Shown: piece by piece, positions 16,885 through 24,755 of the stretch
Position numbering within the stretch: the first letter of the stretch is position 1
How the letters are laid out: each line of letters begins with the position of its first letter
DNA from: Thraustochytrium sp. TN22
Taxonomy: Eukaryota > Sar > Bigyra > Thraustochytrida > Thraustochytriidae
Length of the DNA: 64,000 bases
Direction of reading: 5' to 3'
Assembly (NCBI GenBank): GCA_013306675.1
Contig: JABLUY010000110.1
Location: 1 to 64,000 of the forward strand
Notes under the pieces: generated by a model
What the model was told of the DNA's origin: nothing
Databases searched by the model: none
Seen by the model: only the letters and a program-made list of their open reading frames with translations
Position numbers and translations under genes: made by a program

Positions 16885-18420
16885 ATGGGCGGCGAGAAGA
16901 CGGTGTCGCGCCAGGAGGTGGCGCGGCACGCGAGCGAGGGGGACGCGTGGGTGATCGTGGGCAGGGATGTGCTGGACGTGAGCAAGTTCATTGCAATGCA
17001 CCCGGGCGGCAAGCAGATCCTGGCGCGAAACGCCGGCAAGGATGTGACGGAGGAGTTCCAGCTGTACCATCACGATGGCGTGCTGCGCAAGTTCGGGGAC
17101 AAGCTGCGCGTTGCGGTGCTGGACGAACCGGCGCAGAAGGCGCCGGTGGTACCGTTCAGCGAGCCGATCTGGACGCTGCGGTTTAACTCGCCCTACTACA
17201 AGCAGACGCACCTGGACTTTCGCGCGCGCGTGCGCGACTTCGTGGATACCGTGCTGTTCCCGACCATGGAGGACTGGGAGATGGACCGCCGGCCGCCGGC
17301 TGCGGTGCTGGAGGAGATGGGGCGGCGCGGCTTCCTCGCGCTCATGACGGGCGCCGGCAAGTTTCCGCGCGCCTACGTGGACCCGGGCACGCCCGAGGTG
17401 CCTGATGCGGACGCCTTCCACGAGTTTATCCTGTACGACGAGCTGACGCGCTGCGGCAGCGGTGGCGTCCTGGGTGCCCTCACGAACGGCCCGGCCATCG
17501 CGCTCTCGGCCATCATGGCCTACGGCACGGAAGAGCAGCGCCAAAAGTACGCGCCGGATGTGCTCATGGGCCGCAAGTGCATCGCGCTGGGCATGTCGGA
17601 GCCCAACGCCGGCAGTGACGTGGCGGCGCTGGAGACGAGCGCGGTGTTCGAGGACGGGGGTCGCACGCTCCGCATCAACGGCGTCAAGAAGTGGATCACG
17701 AACGCGTCCTACGCCGAGCACGTGGTGCTGGCGTGCCGCACCGACCCGTCCGTGCCGGCCGTTGCAGGCACCACGCTAATCATGGTGGACATGTCGCTGC
17801 CGGGCGTCTCGGTGCGCAAGATTGGCCTTGGCGACAGGGCGCTCATCGCCGGCACCTCGTACCTTGAGTTTGACAACGTGTGCGTACCGGCCGACTGCAT
17901 CGTGGGCGGCCCGGAGAAAATGAACCAGGGCTTCCGCCAGCTCATGCACAACCTCAACCACGAGCGCCTGTACCTGGCGACCATCTGCAACCGGCTCTCG
18001 CGCGTGTGCGTGGAGGAGTGCTTCCGCTACGCGGTCAAGCGCAAGACCTTTGGCAAGCGTCTGGCGGATCACGACGTCATCAAGGCGAAGCTCGCTCGTA
18101 TGGCGACGCGTGTCGAGCAGACGCACGCCTGGATGGAGAGTATCGTCTACCAGTTCGCCACCATGTCTCGCGAGCAGGCCAACGAGGACCTGGGCGACAT
18201 CATCTGTGGGCTCAAGGCGGAGGTCGGCTACGTGCTGGAGTTCGTCTCCTCGGAGGCGACGCACATTTTCGGCGGCAACAGCCTCGACTCGCGCTCCGTC
18301 GGCCGCCGCATCGAGCCCTTCGTGGCCTCGGTCAAGTCCTATGTCATCCCGGCCGGCGCCACGCTTATTATGGAGCAGCAGATGACCAAGCTCGCGCTCA
18401 AGCGCCACGCCAAGATGTAA
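16885..18420 (+). CDS. Cytochrome b5-acyl-CoA dehydrogenase fusion
   Basis: A 511-residue protein joining an N-terminal cytochrome b5 haem domain (residues 5-80) to a full acyl-CoA dehydrogenase (about 100-505). The haem ligands are His39 in HPGG (39-42) and His62 or His63. ACAD hallmarks include LGMSEPNAGSDVAALET, INGVKKWITNASYAEHVV and LNHERLYLATI. The canonical C-terminal YEG catalytic Glu motif is absent: the equivalent stretch reads SYVIPAGATLIMEQQ, a variant also found in some fungal and bacterial ACADs. Probable role: flavin-dependent alpha,beta-dehydrogenation of an acyl-CoA, with electrons passed through the haem domain. No targeting peptide is obvious. Its own promoter faces the RGS gene, and its 3' end converges with the Tubby gene. 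Confidence 0.92.
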   Translation: MGGEKTVSRQEVARHASEGDAWVIVGRDVLDVSKFIAMHPGGKQILARNAGKDVTEEFQLYHHDGVLRKFGDKLRVAVLDEPAQKAPVVPFSEPIWTLRFNSPYYKQTHLDFRARVRDFVDTVLFPTMEDWEMDRRPPAAVLEEMGRRGFLALMTGAGKFPRAYVDPGTPEVPDADAFHEFILYDELTRCGSGGVLGALTNGPAIALSAIMAYGTEEQRQKYAPDVLMGRKCIALGMSEPNAGSDVAALETSAVFEDGGRTLRINGVKKWITNASYAEHVVLACRTDPSVPAVAGTTLIMVDMSLPGVSVRKIGLGDRALIAGTSYLEFDNVCVPADCIVGGPEKMNQGFRQLMHNLNHERLYLATICNRLSRVCVEECFRYAVKRKTFGKRLADHDVIKAKLARMATRVEQTHAWMESIVYQFATMSREQANEDLGDIICGLKAEVGYVLEFVSSEATHIFGGNSLDSRSVGRRIEPFVASVKSYVIPAGATLIMEQQMTKLALKRHAKM

Positions 18421-18490
18421 GCGCAAGAAAGGGGCCCGATGGTAGAAGGCAACACACGACAGGGGTCTGGGCGAGCCCAATTTCTGAACA

Positions 18491-18614
18491 CCGAAATCCA
18501 AGCAGAGATCATGTTGGCACCAAATCAAGCAGAGATCATGTTGGCACCGAAATTCAAGCAGAGATCATGTTGGCACCGAAATCCAAGCAGAGATCATGTT
18601 GGCACCGAAATTCA
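18491..18614. repeat. Tandem repeat, 27-29 bp unit, four copies
   Basis: Units start at 18500, 18527, 18556 and 18585 and share the core AAGCAGAGATCATGTTGGCA. Variation is confined to the CCGAAATCC/CCGAAATTC spacer. The near identity implies recent expansion. Confidence 0.93.
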
Positions 18615-18661
18615 TGTTCGCACGTCAGGTCGTTTTAGTTTTTTTTTGTTACAGCCGGGGA

Positions 18662-18830
18662 AACATACAGCGAGAGATGAGCTCGTCTGCAGAGGTGGTC
18701 ATCGCAATGCTCATGGCCTGCATGCACGTGAGCGGCGGCGTAAAGTCGAGGCTGAAGCGGTGCTTGGCGACCTTGCAGTAAAAAGCACAAGCGAGCCGCC
18801 TCCGAGTCGCACCTCATCGTCGCTGCAGAA
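18662..18830 (-). pseudogene. Partial tandem duplicate of the Tubby gene 3' end
   Basis: Closely similar to 18831-19003: both begin with an AACATACAG block and then share the coding stretch for the Tubby C-terminus. The duplicate reads KVAKHRFSLDFTPPL and MQAMSIAMTTSADE, against KVTKHRFSLDFKPPL and MQAMSIAMTTFADK in the gene. The period is about 180 bp. It lies downstream of the real stop codon, lacks upstream coding sequence, and has small insertions and substitutions. It is therefore a non-functional tail duplication inside the 3' UTR region. Confidence 0.85.
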
Positions 18831-18846
18831 CATACAGAGACAGAGA

Positions 18847-20391
18847 TCAGCAGACCATGAGCTTGTCTGCAAAGGTGGTCATCGCAATGCTCATGGCCTG
18901 CATGGGCGTGAGCGGCGGCTTAAAGTCGAGGCTGAAGCGGTGCTTGGTGACCTTGCCAAAAAGCATGAGCCAGTCACCTCGCACCTCGTCGTCGCTGCTC
19001 TGGATCTTGAAGTTCTTCTTGCTGGCGAGCTTGACGCGTCCGCCAAAGTCCAGCGTCCAGGACTGCGAGAACTCGTTCCAGGACGGCTTGCGCGTGCGCA
19101 ACGTGAGGATGCGCTGCGTGCGGCCGGCCTCGTAGCGGTCCACGAGGCCAGGGCCGGGCGGCAGCGGGCCATCGCGCAGGTCGGGCGCCAGCACCGTCAT
19201 GGCGTTGGGAATCCGGCCCATCACGTTTGGGTCATACACGATGGCGCAGTGCTCGCCCTGCTCGAGCTCGGGGAAGGCGCGCGCGGCCGGGGACGCAGCC
19301 GGCACGCCGTTGTCCAGGACGACAAAGGTTGTGCCCACAAAGTTGCACTCGACGTAGCCCAGACAGTCCGCTGCGGTGCGCTCAAAGGTGCTCGGGTACG
19401 CCGAGGCGAAGAAGAAGTCGGTCGCGCCCTGCACGTGGCAAGCCGCCAGCACGACGGCGCCGGAGCTCTCGTCGCGCAGCACAAAGTGCGTCTCGTCCTG
19501 GCCCGCGCCCGCGCCGCGGTGGCGCTCCACGTAACACTGCCGCAGGCCGGGCTGCGGCGCGAAGAGGGGCCGCTTGGCCGCCAACTCGGCCCGCAGCGCG
19601 TCGTAGAGTGTCGCGGTCGGCACCGCGTCCGGGCCAACGCAGATGCGATTGCCGTCTTGGCTAACATGGACGACGGCGGCCTTGCGACCCGGGCCGGGCC
19701 GCACGGGGTCGCCGCGCAGGCGGCCGCTGAAGCAGAGCCAGCGCAGGAGCGCGCGCTTGAGGTCGGGCCGGTAGAAGCGCTCCGCCATGTCGAGCGCGCG
19801 CAGGAAGATGGATGGCCGCAAGTTGGCGGCGAGGAAGGCCTCGGCGCGCGCGGCGAGCGGCTCCACGCCGATCGTGCAGGCGGCCGCCAGGAGCGGCAGG
19901 CAGTTCCGGTAGTCGATGGGGACGCGCGCAGGCTCGTGCTGCTCGGGGCTCACGGCGCAGCAGAAGACCTGCCAGAAGGCGTCCAGCATGCGCACGCTGG
20001 CGAAGTCCAGCACCGCGTCGCCGTCCTGCGCCCACGCGCCGTCCAGCAGCCTCTCAAAGTACGCGAACTTGCGCAGCCTGTCCACGCGCACGCGCACGCG
20101 CAGCTCCTTGCTGCTCGTGCGCAGCCTCACGGGTCTCGGCTTGCCGGCGCCGCCATGCTGCGGCTGCTCTTGCGTCTGCCGTTCCTGCTGGCCGGCCAGC
20201 ACCTCCAGCAGGCTCCCGTCCAGCGCCGCCGCCGCCAGCGAGCTCCCGGGCGCGTCCTCGCGCGGGTCCTCGGCGGCCCCCTCCCCCTCCTCCTCCTCCT
20301 CCTCCTCCTCCTGGGCCTCGCCGGCGCCGGGGCCGGCGGCGGCGGCGCGCAGCACCACCACGCGCGCCTCCGCGCCCGCGCCCGCCTGCAT
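18847..20391 (-). CDS. BTB/BACK-like domain fused to Tubby domain
   Basis: A 514-residue protein from the Met at 20391; the frame is open to 20787, so a longer N-terminus is possible. Residues 25-45 are polyglutamate. Residues 100-220 look like a BTB/POZ fold with a BACK-type continuation (FAYFERLLDGAWAQDGDAVL ... MLDAFWQVFCCAV ... AAACTIGVEPLAARAEAFLA). Residues 280-514 are a Tubby C-terminal domain with family motifs LGYVECNFVGTTFVVLDNG, YDPNVMGRIPNAMTV, PSWNEFSQSWTLDFGGRVKL, ASKKNFKI, LMLFGKV and the terminal FADKL. Tubby domains bind phosphoinositides; BTB/BACK domains often recruit cullin-3. A membrane-linked ubiquitin adaptor is a reasonable inference. It is divergent from PMP34. Confidence 0.85.
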   Translation of the reverse strand: MQAGAGAEARVVVLRAAAAGPGAGEAQEEEEEEEEGEGAAEDPREDAPGSSLAAAALDGSLLEVLAGQQERQTQEQPQHGGAGKPRPVRLRTSSKELRVRVRVDRLRKFAYFERLLDGAWAQDGDAVLDFASVRMLDAFWQVFCCAVSPEQHEPARVPIDYRNCLPLLAAACTIGVEPLAARAEAFLAANLRPSIFLRALDMAERFYRPDLKRALLRWLCFSGRLRGDPVRPGPGRKAAVVHVSQDGNRICVGPDAVPTATLYDALRAELAAKRPLFAPQPGLRQCYVERHRGAGAGQDETHFVLRDESSGAVVLAACHVQGATDFFFASAYPSTFERTAADCLGYVECNFVGTTFVVLDNGVPAASPAARAFPELEQGEHCAIVYDPNVMGRIPNAMTVLAPDLRDGPLPPGPGLVDRYEAGRTQRILTLRTRKPSWNEFSQSWTLDFGGRVKLASKKNFKIQSSDDEVRGDWLMLFGKVTKHRFSLDFKPPLTPMQAMSIAMTTFADKLMVC

Positions 20392-21038
20392 GCCGCGCGC
20401 GCGCGCGCCGCCGTCCTCCGCCGCGCCGTCCTCGTACTGCCTCTCCACGCCCAAGTCGCAAGTCAAGACGGCGAGATCGGCGCAAACTATCGCGCGGCGC
20501 CCCTCTCCTGCAGTCCGGACTAGCCGCGCCCGCTGCTCCCCCCGGGGCGGCGGCGCCGCCGCGGGGGCAGGCGGCGCCTCTCCGCCTCTGCGTCCCGCCG
20601 CCGCGCCGCGCGCCGCGCCGCGCCGGCGAGGGCGCGGGCCCCGGCCGCGCGCCCCGCGCGCCGCGCCGCGCCGCGCCACGCCCGCCCGCCCCGCCGGCCG
20701 CCCGCGCGGCGGCGCTGGCCCCGCGGTGGCGACATCATGCGCGGAGGCGGGGTGGGGCGGCAGTCCGCCAAGCCAGGCCCTCGGCACCCATCCCGCCGTC
20801 TCACGCCCGGCGGCCAGGCGCGCTCGAGCTCGCGCGGGCAGCGGCGGCAGCGCGGCGCGGCGCGGCGCGGCGCGCGCGGCTCTCCCCCCCCCCGTCGCCG
20901 CCCGCGCGCTGGCCGGCCGGCTCGCTCCTGGAGGGGCGGGCGAGGCGCGCCTCGGAGCGGACTAAGGCGGTACTGCGAGGAGGAGCAGGAGGAGGAGGAG
21001 GACGGGGACGAGGAGGCGGCGGAGCGGGGCGCGGCGCC
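20392..21038. promoter_or_regulatory. Bidirectional GC-rich promoter region, Tubby / PMP34
   Basis: About 650 bp of extremely GC-rich DNA with GCGCC/GCCGC pentamer patches (20600-20690, 20850-20880), a C-run near 20885-20892 and GGAGGA repeats before the PMP34 start. Part of it may encode an extended N-terminus for the Tubby protein. Confidence 0.4.
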
Positions 21039-22092
21039 ATGTCGTCGGTGGTGCGCGACGTGAAGAATGAGGTGTTCACGTACGTGAACCTGGTGCACGC
21101 CGTCAGCGGCATGGTGGGCGGCATGAGCGCCATCACGGTGTTCTACCCGCTCAACATCATCCGCATGAAGCTGCAGATCGACGAGACGCTCAAGTCCGAC
21201 AACCCGTTCATCGTGGCGCGCGTCATCGCGGAGAAGGAGGGCGTGCAGGCGCTGTACCAGGGCTGGTGGAGCTCGGTAAGTGGGTCCGGGGAGAAATGAG
21301 GCACGGCCTGGGCTGACGGAAAAGAGGGCGACCGCGCTCGAAACGCACTCACTCACGTTCGCACAGGTGGTCTCGCTGGGCGCGTCGAACTTTGTGTACT
21401 TTTACACGTACAACGCGTTCAAGAGCGTGTACAAGAAGCTGATCGCGGAGAACGCCAAGGCGGCCATCGACCCCATCACCAACCTGGTCATCGCCAGCGC
21501 CGCCGGCATCATCAACGTGCTGGTGACGACGCCGCTGTGGGTCGCCGGCACGCGGCTGTCCACGCAGTCGCGCGTGGCGGACCCGGCCGCCGGCGGCAGG
21601 AAGCCGTACAAGGGCGTTGTGGACTGCCTCATGCGCATCCTCAACGAGGAGGGCGTCGAGGCGCTCTGGAAGGGCGTGGGCCCTTCCATCATCCTGGTGT
21701 CCAACCCGAGCATCCAGTTCAGCGTGTACGAGCGCCTGCGCACCGTGCTGGAGAAGCGCAAGGAGCCCATCACGGCCGTGCAGTTCTTCGTCATTGGCGC
21801 CATCGCCAAGGCCGTGGCCACCGTCGTCACCTACCCTCTGCAGATCGCGCAGAGCCGCCTGCGCGCCGACCAAGGCCGCTCTGACCCGAAGGCGCGCAAC
21901 TACACTGGCACGCTCGACTGCCTCAACAAGATCGCCAAGGAGCACGGCATCCTTGGCTGGTTCCGCGGCATGGAGGCCAAGCTCTGGCAGACCGTGCTCA
22001 CTGCCGCCTTTCAGTTTCTCACCTACGAGCAGATCCAGAAGATCGTCTTCAAGGCCTTCAAGCTCGACTCTGGTGGTGCCGGCGCTCACTAA
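21039..22092 (+). CDS. SLC25A17: Peroxisomal adenine nucleotide carrier (PMP34 type), two exons
   Basis: A mitochondrial-carrier-family protein of 320 residues made of exon 1 (21039-21275, 79 codons) and exon 2 (21367-22092). The splice joins WWSS to VVSLGASNFVYFYTYN in phase 0. Three carrier repeats are present with signatures YPLNIIRMKLQ, TPLWVAGTRLS and YPLQIAQSRLR. It matches PMP34/ANT1 peroxisomal carriers in diagnostic stretches: SNFVYFYTYN, NVLVTTPLWV, SNPSIQFSVYE, IGAIAKAVATVVTYPLQ and GMEAKLWQTVLTAAFQF. PMP34-type carriers exchange ATP/AMP (and CoA or NAD) across the peroxisomal membrane, supporting fatty acid activation and beta-oxidation. The first signature has Asn where Asp is usual. 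Transcribed divergently from the Tubby gene. Confidence 0.93.
21276..21366 (+). other. Intron of the PMP34-type carrier (91 bp)
   Basis: GTAAGT..CACAG intron in phase 0; removal restores the conserved carrier loop. It contains in-frame stops, and its length equals the TRAPPC4 intron. Confidence 0.92.
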
Positions 22093-22286
22093 AAAGAACA
22101 CAACAAATGAGAGCCGTAGCGCGCTAGCCCCCCCGCACCAACCTTCTTCCTTTTTTCTCTCTCGTACAAGACATGACGAAACGCGATTCTCACATTCTGC
22201 ACCAGTCAGGCAGCACCAGCACCAGCACGCAGTGCTGCCGTCATCTCTCGCTGGTGGCTCCTTGGTTTCCTTTCAGAAGTTCTTCG

Positions 22287-23348
22287 TCAAAAGTACGCGC
22301 TTGCCATAGGCACGAGCTTGGCGCGCGATCGTGGGTCCTGCGTGTAGAGCAGCGAGCGCGCCGACTGCGCCACTCCCGGCGCCGCCAAGATCGCCTCGCA
22401 CATTTGCGCTGCCTTGTCGCGCGTGAGGCCCAGCGAGGTGGCCTGCTGCGTGCACGCCTCCAGCAGCGCCGCGAGCGACTCGCTGAGCTCGTCTCGCCGC
22501 GAAGCTCGCGAGGCCACCGCGCTGAGCCCTCCCACGCTGTCGTGCGCCTCCTCCTCCTCCTCCTCCTCCTCGTCGTCGTCGACGAGGTTTTTTTCGTCGC
22601 GTTGAGCGGCCCGGAAGCCGTGCTTCGCCTCCTCCTTCTCTTCGAGCTCAGCCTCGCGAGCGGTGCAATCGCACGCGATGTGGGCACTAGCCGTGTAGTG
22701 ATGCAGCGAGACGGCCTTGACCGGGTGCTGGACGCCGAGGAGGCGCGCCGCACGCGCCGCGCTCAAGCCCGCCACCAGCGTGCAGACCACGTGCGTGGGC
22801 CGCAGCAGTGGCCGCAGCGACTCCGCCAAGCTGTCGAATTGACCAAAGGTGCAGGCAATGAAGATTATGCGCGGGACGCACTCCACGATGGCGTCCTCCA
22901 GCGAGGTGGCGCGATGCACCTCCGGCGGCAGCTTGCGGGCTCGCGCGTGCCGCGAATACACGATCAGTTCGCTCGGCAGCACGTCGCCGGACTCCAGTAG
23001 CATCGTCGCCATGCGGTTGCCCACCGGTCCGATGCCCACGATGCAGGCGCGGAACTTGCGCTGCGTCTTGGTGCGCGACACCGTCTTGGCCACGCATCGC
23101 GCGAACAGCCGGCACGATGCGCCCATGTCCTCGAGCGCTGCCTCGCGCGCCAGACACGCCTCGCGCATTGCGCTCGACGCTGGTGCGCTCAGCCGCGCCG
23201 CGTCCAGGTGCTGCAGCAAGTTCTCCGGCACGCGGTCCGCCACCGACCCAAAGAGCGCCTCCGCGCCCACCGAGAAGGACCCGGCCCCAACGCCAGCCCC
23301 GGCCCCGGCCCCGGCGCGCAGCATCGCCGCGGACTTGCGCCCCGCCAT
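22287..23348 (-). CDS. NOXRED1-like / pyrroline-5-carboxylate reductase-family oxidoreductase
   Basis: A 353-residue protein from the Met at 23348; the frame extends upstream, but GCGGAAATGG is a good start context and the earlier residues look non-coding. The Rossmann fold carries CIVGIGPVGNRMATMLLESG (GIGPVG at 105-110), typical of the P5CR/NOXRED1 family, followed by IFIACTFGQFDSLAESLRPL and VVCTLVAGLSAARAARLLG. The sequence is closer in layout to vertebrate NOXRED1 (NADP-dependent oxidoreductase domain-containing 1) than to biosynthetic ProC, and the P5CR dimerisation domain is not obvious. A polyglutamate/aspartate insert (minus-strand reading of the CTC run at 22545-22585) interrupts the C-terminal part. 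Substrate unknown. It is one of three minus-strand genes in a row, and its 3' end lies 194 bp from that of the carrier gene. Confidence 0.7.
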   Translation of the reverse strand: MAGRKSAAMLRAGAGAGAGVGAGSFSVGAEALFGSVADRVPENLLQHLDAARLSAPASSAMREACLAREAALEDMGASCRLFARCVAKTVSRTKTQRKFRACIVGIGPVGNRMATMLLESGDVLPSELIVYSRHARARKLPPEVHRATSLEDAIVECVPRIIFIACTFGQFDSLAESLRPLLRPTHVVCTLVAGLSAARAARLLGVQHPVKAVSLHHYTASAHIACDCTAREAELEEKEEAKHGFRAAQRDEKNLVDDDEEEEEEEEAHDSVGGLSAVASRASRRDELSESLAALLEACTQQATSLGLTRDKAAQMCEAILAAPGVAQSARSLLYTQDPRSRAKLVPMASAYF

Positions 23349-23818
23349 TTCCGCACGCGCAGCACTTGTGTTTGCGCGCGCCTGCGTGCCCGTGCCCGCG
23401 TGAACTCCGCGAAATGGCGGCTTTGGAGTACATCTCGATGGTAGTAACCGTTGACCTGGCTGCGGGGTGCAGAAAATGCATGTTGTTGAACATGCTGACA
23501 ACAGGCTGCAGCGCAGTCATCTGAAAGATAAAACACGTCAAGGAGGAAAGTTGCTGGTCTTTGTATAGAATACATGGGAAGTGAGGAGGGCTCCGCCTGG
23601 ATCGATTGCCAGGTCGAAAGCCACTGCACGGCTTTGTGGAGTTGCGCGAGCCACCGAGGCCCACCTAAAAATGAGGGGTGGCCGAAAGAAGGGACGTGGT
23701 AGCTATTAGCGTGGCACGGGAGCGTGAAGCGTGCGCATGCTACAAGAGTCTGTTCATGTCCCATGCCTGGGCATGCCAGTGCTTTCGCTTGGCTGCGGCT
23801 TTGGCGTTGGCCGATGTT
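23349..23818. other. Intergenic region upstream of the NOXRED1-like gene
   Basis: 470 bp of lower GC content between two minus-strand genes. I see no conserved coding frame, RNA gene or strong repeat; it should hold the promoter of the NOXRED1-like gene and the 3' UTR of the next gene. Confidence 0.35.
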
Positions 23819-24244
23819 CTACTCCTTCTGCAGTTCAGCTTTGATCTGTTGCACGGCGCCCTGGCAAGTCATGTTGTAGAGGTAGCTCGACATGGGCGTG
23901 CGACCATGGCCGACTTTAGCAAAGACACGGCCTACGGTCTTCTCGCCCTTGACGGGGAGCTCCTCGTACTTTTGCCAGGCTGAGGACATGTATTTGGCAT
24001 GGGTGACAGTGAGCAGACCATTGCTCGAGGCGCTGACCTGAGGGCCCGGATGGTGCATGAGGTACGTGTTGCCCTCCGTCGTCTCGACCACAACACCAAC
24101 GTGCTTCACGATGTGCTGCCCGGTCGAGCCGAGGGTCGTCTTGGCAAACTTATCAAGTGCGCTCACGGCGCTCGACCCGGTCCCCAAAGGGCGCCCCCAT
24201 ACTGAAGCGGACTTGATCATCTCTTCGCGCCACGAATCGCTCAT
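23819..24244 (-). CDS. Small protein with LRAT/NlpC-P60-like signature
   Basis: A 141-residue single-exon protein with balanced composition, unlike the Arg/Ala-rich spurious frames around it. A conserved-looking block HIVKHVGVVVETTEGNTYLM is followed by a His pair (MHHPG) and a downstream SSYLYNMTCQGAVQQIK. A strand-borne His followed later by an Asn-x2-Cys helix is the order seen in circularly permuted papain-fold families (LRAT-like and related NlpC/P60). If correct, H67 or H82/83 and the Cys of MTCQG would be the catalytic residues of a thiol acyltransferase or peptidase. The family assignment is tentative; it could be an unrelated conserved protein. It lies between the NOXRED1-like gene and the nucleoredoxin gene, on the same strand. 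Confidence 0.6.
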   Translation of the reverse strand: MSDSWREEMIKSASVWGRPLGTGSSAVSALDKFAKTTLGSTGQHIVKHVGVVVETTEGNTYLMHHPGPQVSASSNGLLTVTHAKYMSSAWQKYEELPVKGEKTVGRVFAKVGHGRTPMSSYLYNMTCQGAVQQIKAELQKE

Positions 24245-24554
24245 GATACGTCGCGTCGCGTAGGCTCGCCCTTCGGTACGGCAGGAAGACTTGCAGATTT
24301 GCTTCGCGCGCGTGGAGAATTGGCCGCAGCGGAGACGGCCCGGGAGCGGCCCGGGATCTCAGGGTTCCGTCCCAAAGAACCTTCCGTCGGAAGGATCTGC
24401 TTCCTTGGACAGTCAGTGCACCGCATTCCAATCTACCTAGACTTGCTTTGCGTTTGGTTGCTGCGCAGACACAGTGATGCAGCAAAGACGCAGAAAGAGC
24501 AGCCACCACCACCACCACCACCACCAGCAGCAGCAGCGCCAGTAGCAGCCAGCA

Positions 24555-24586
<32 letters not shown>

Positions 24587-24755
24587 AACAGCAACAACAG
24601 CAACAACAAAAGACGTTATCTGGACTTGATGTCATCATGTGATTTAGCAGGCAGCAGCAGCAGCAGTAACAGCAACAGCAGCAAACGTAGAATCGGGCTG
24701 CGTCTTCGAAATGGGCGACACCCTTTCGCCGAGCTGTTCGTGGGAGCGACACATT
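24245..24755. other. Intergenic CAG/CAA/CAC-rich region
   Basis: Upstream of the small minus-strand gene and downstream of nucleoredoxin. It contains CAC then CAG/CAA triplet arrays at about 24505-24612 and a CAG/CAA patch at 24648-24686. A long plus-strand frame reads through it as polyPro/Ala/Ser/Asn, which I regard as non-coding. Confidence 0.6.
24505..24686. repeat. Compound trinucleotide repeat (CAC)n(CAG/CAA)n
   Basis: Two blocks of interrupted CAG/CAA units with a leading CAC run. Mixed units suggest an old, interrupted microsatellite. Confidence 0.9.

Larger units (their letters stand above)
18421..18846. other. Repeat-bearing convergent intergenic region
   Basis: Lies between the stop codons of the ACAD and Tubby genes. 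It contains a 4-copy tandem repeat (18491-18614) and a diverged duplicate of the Tubby gene's 3' end (about 18662-18830). Confidence 0.7.
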
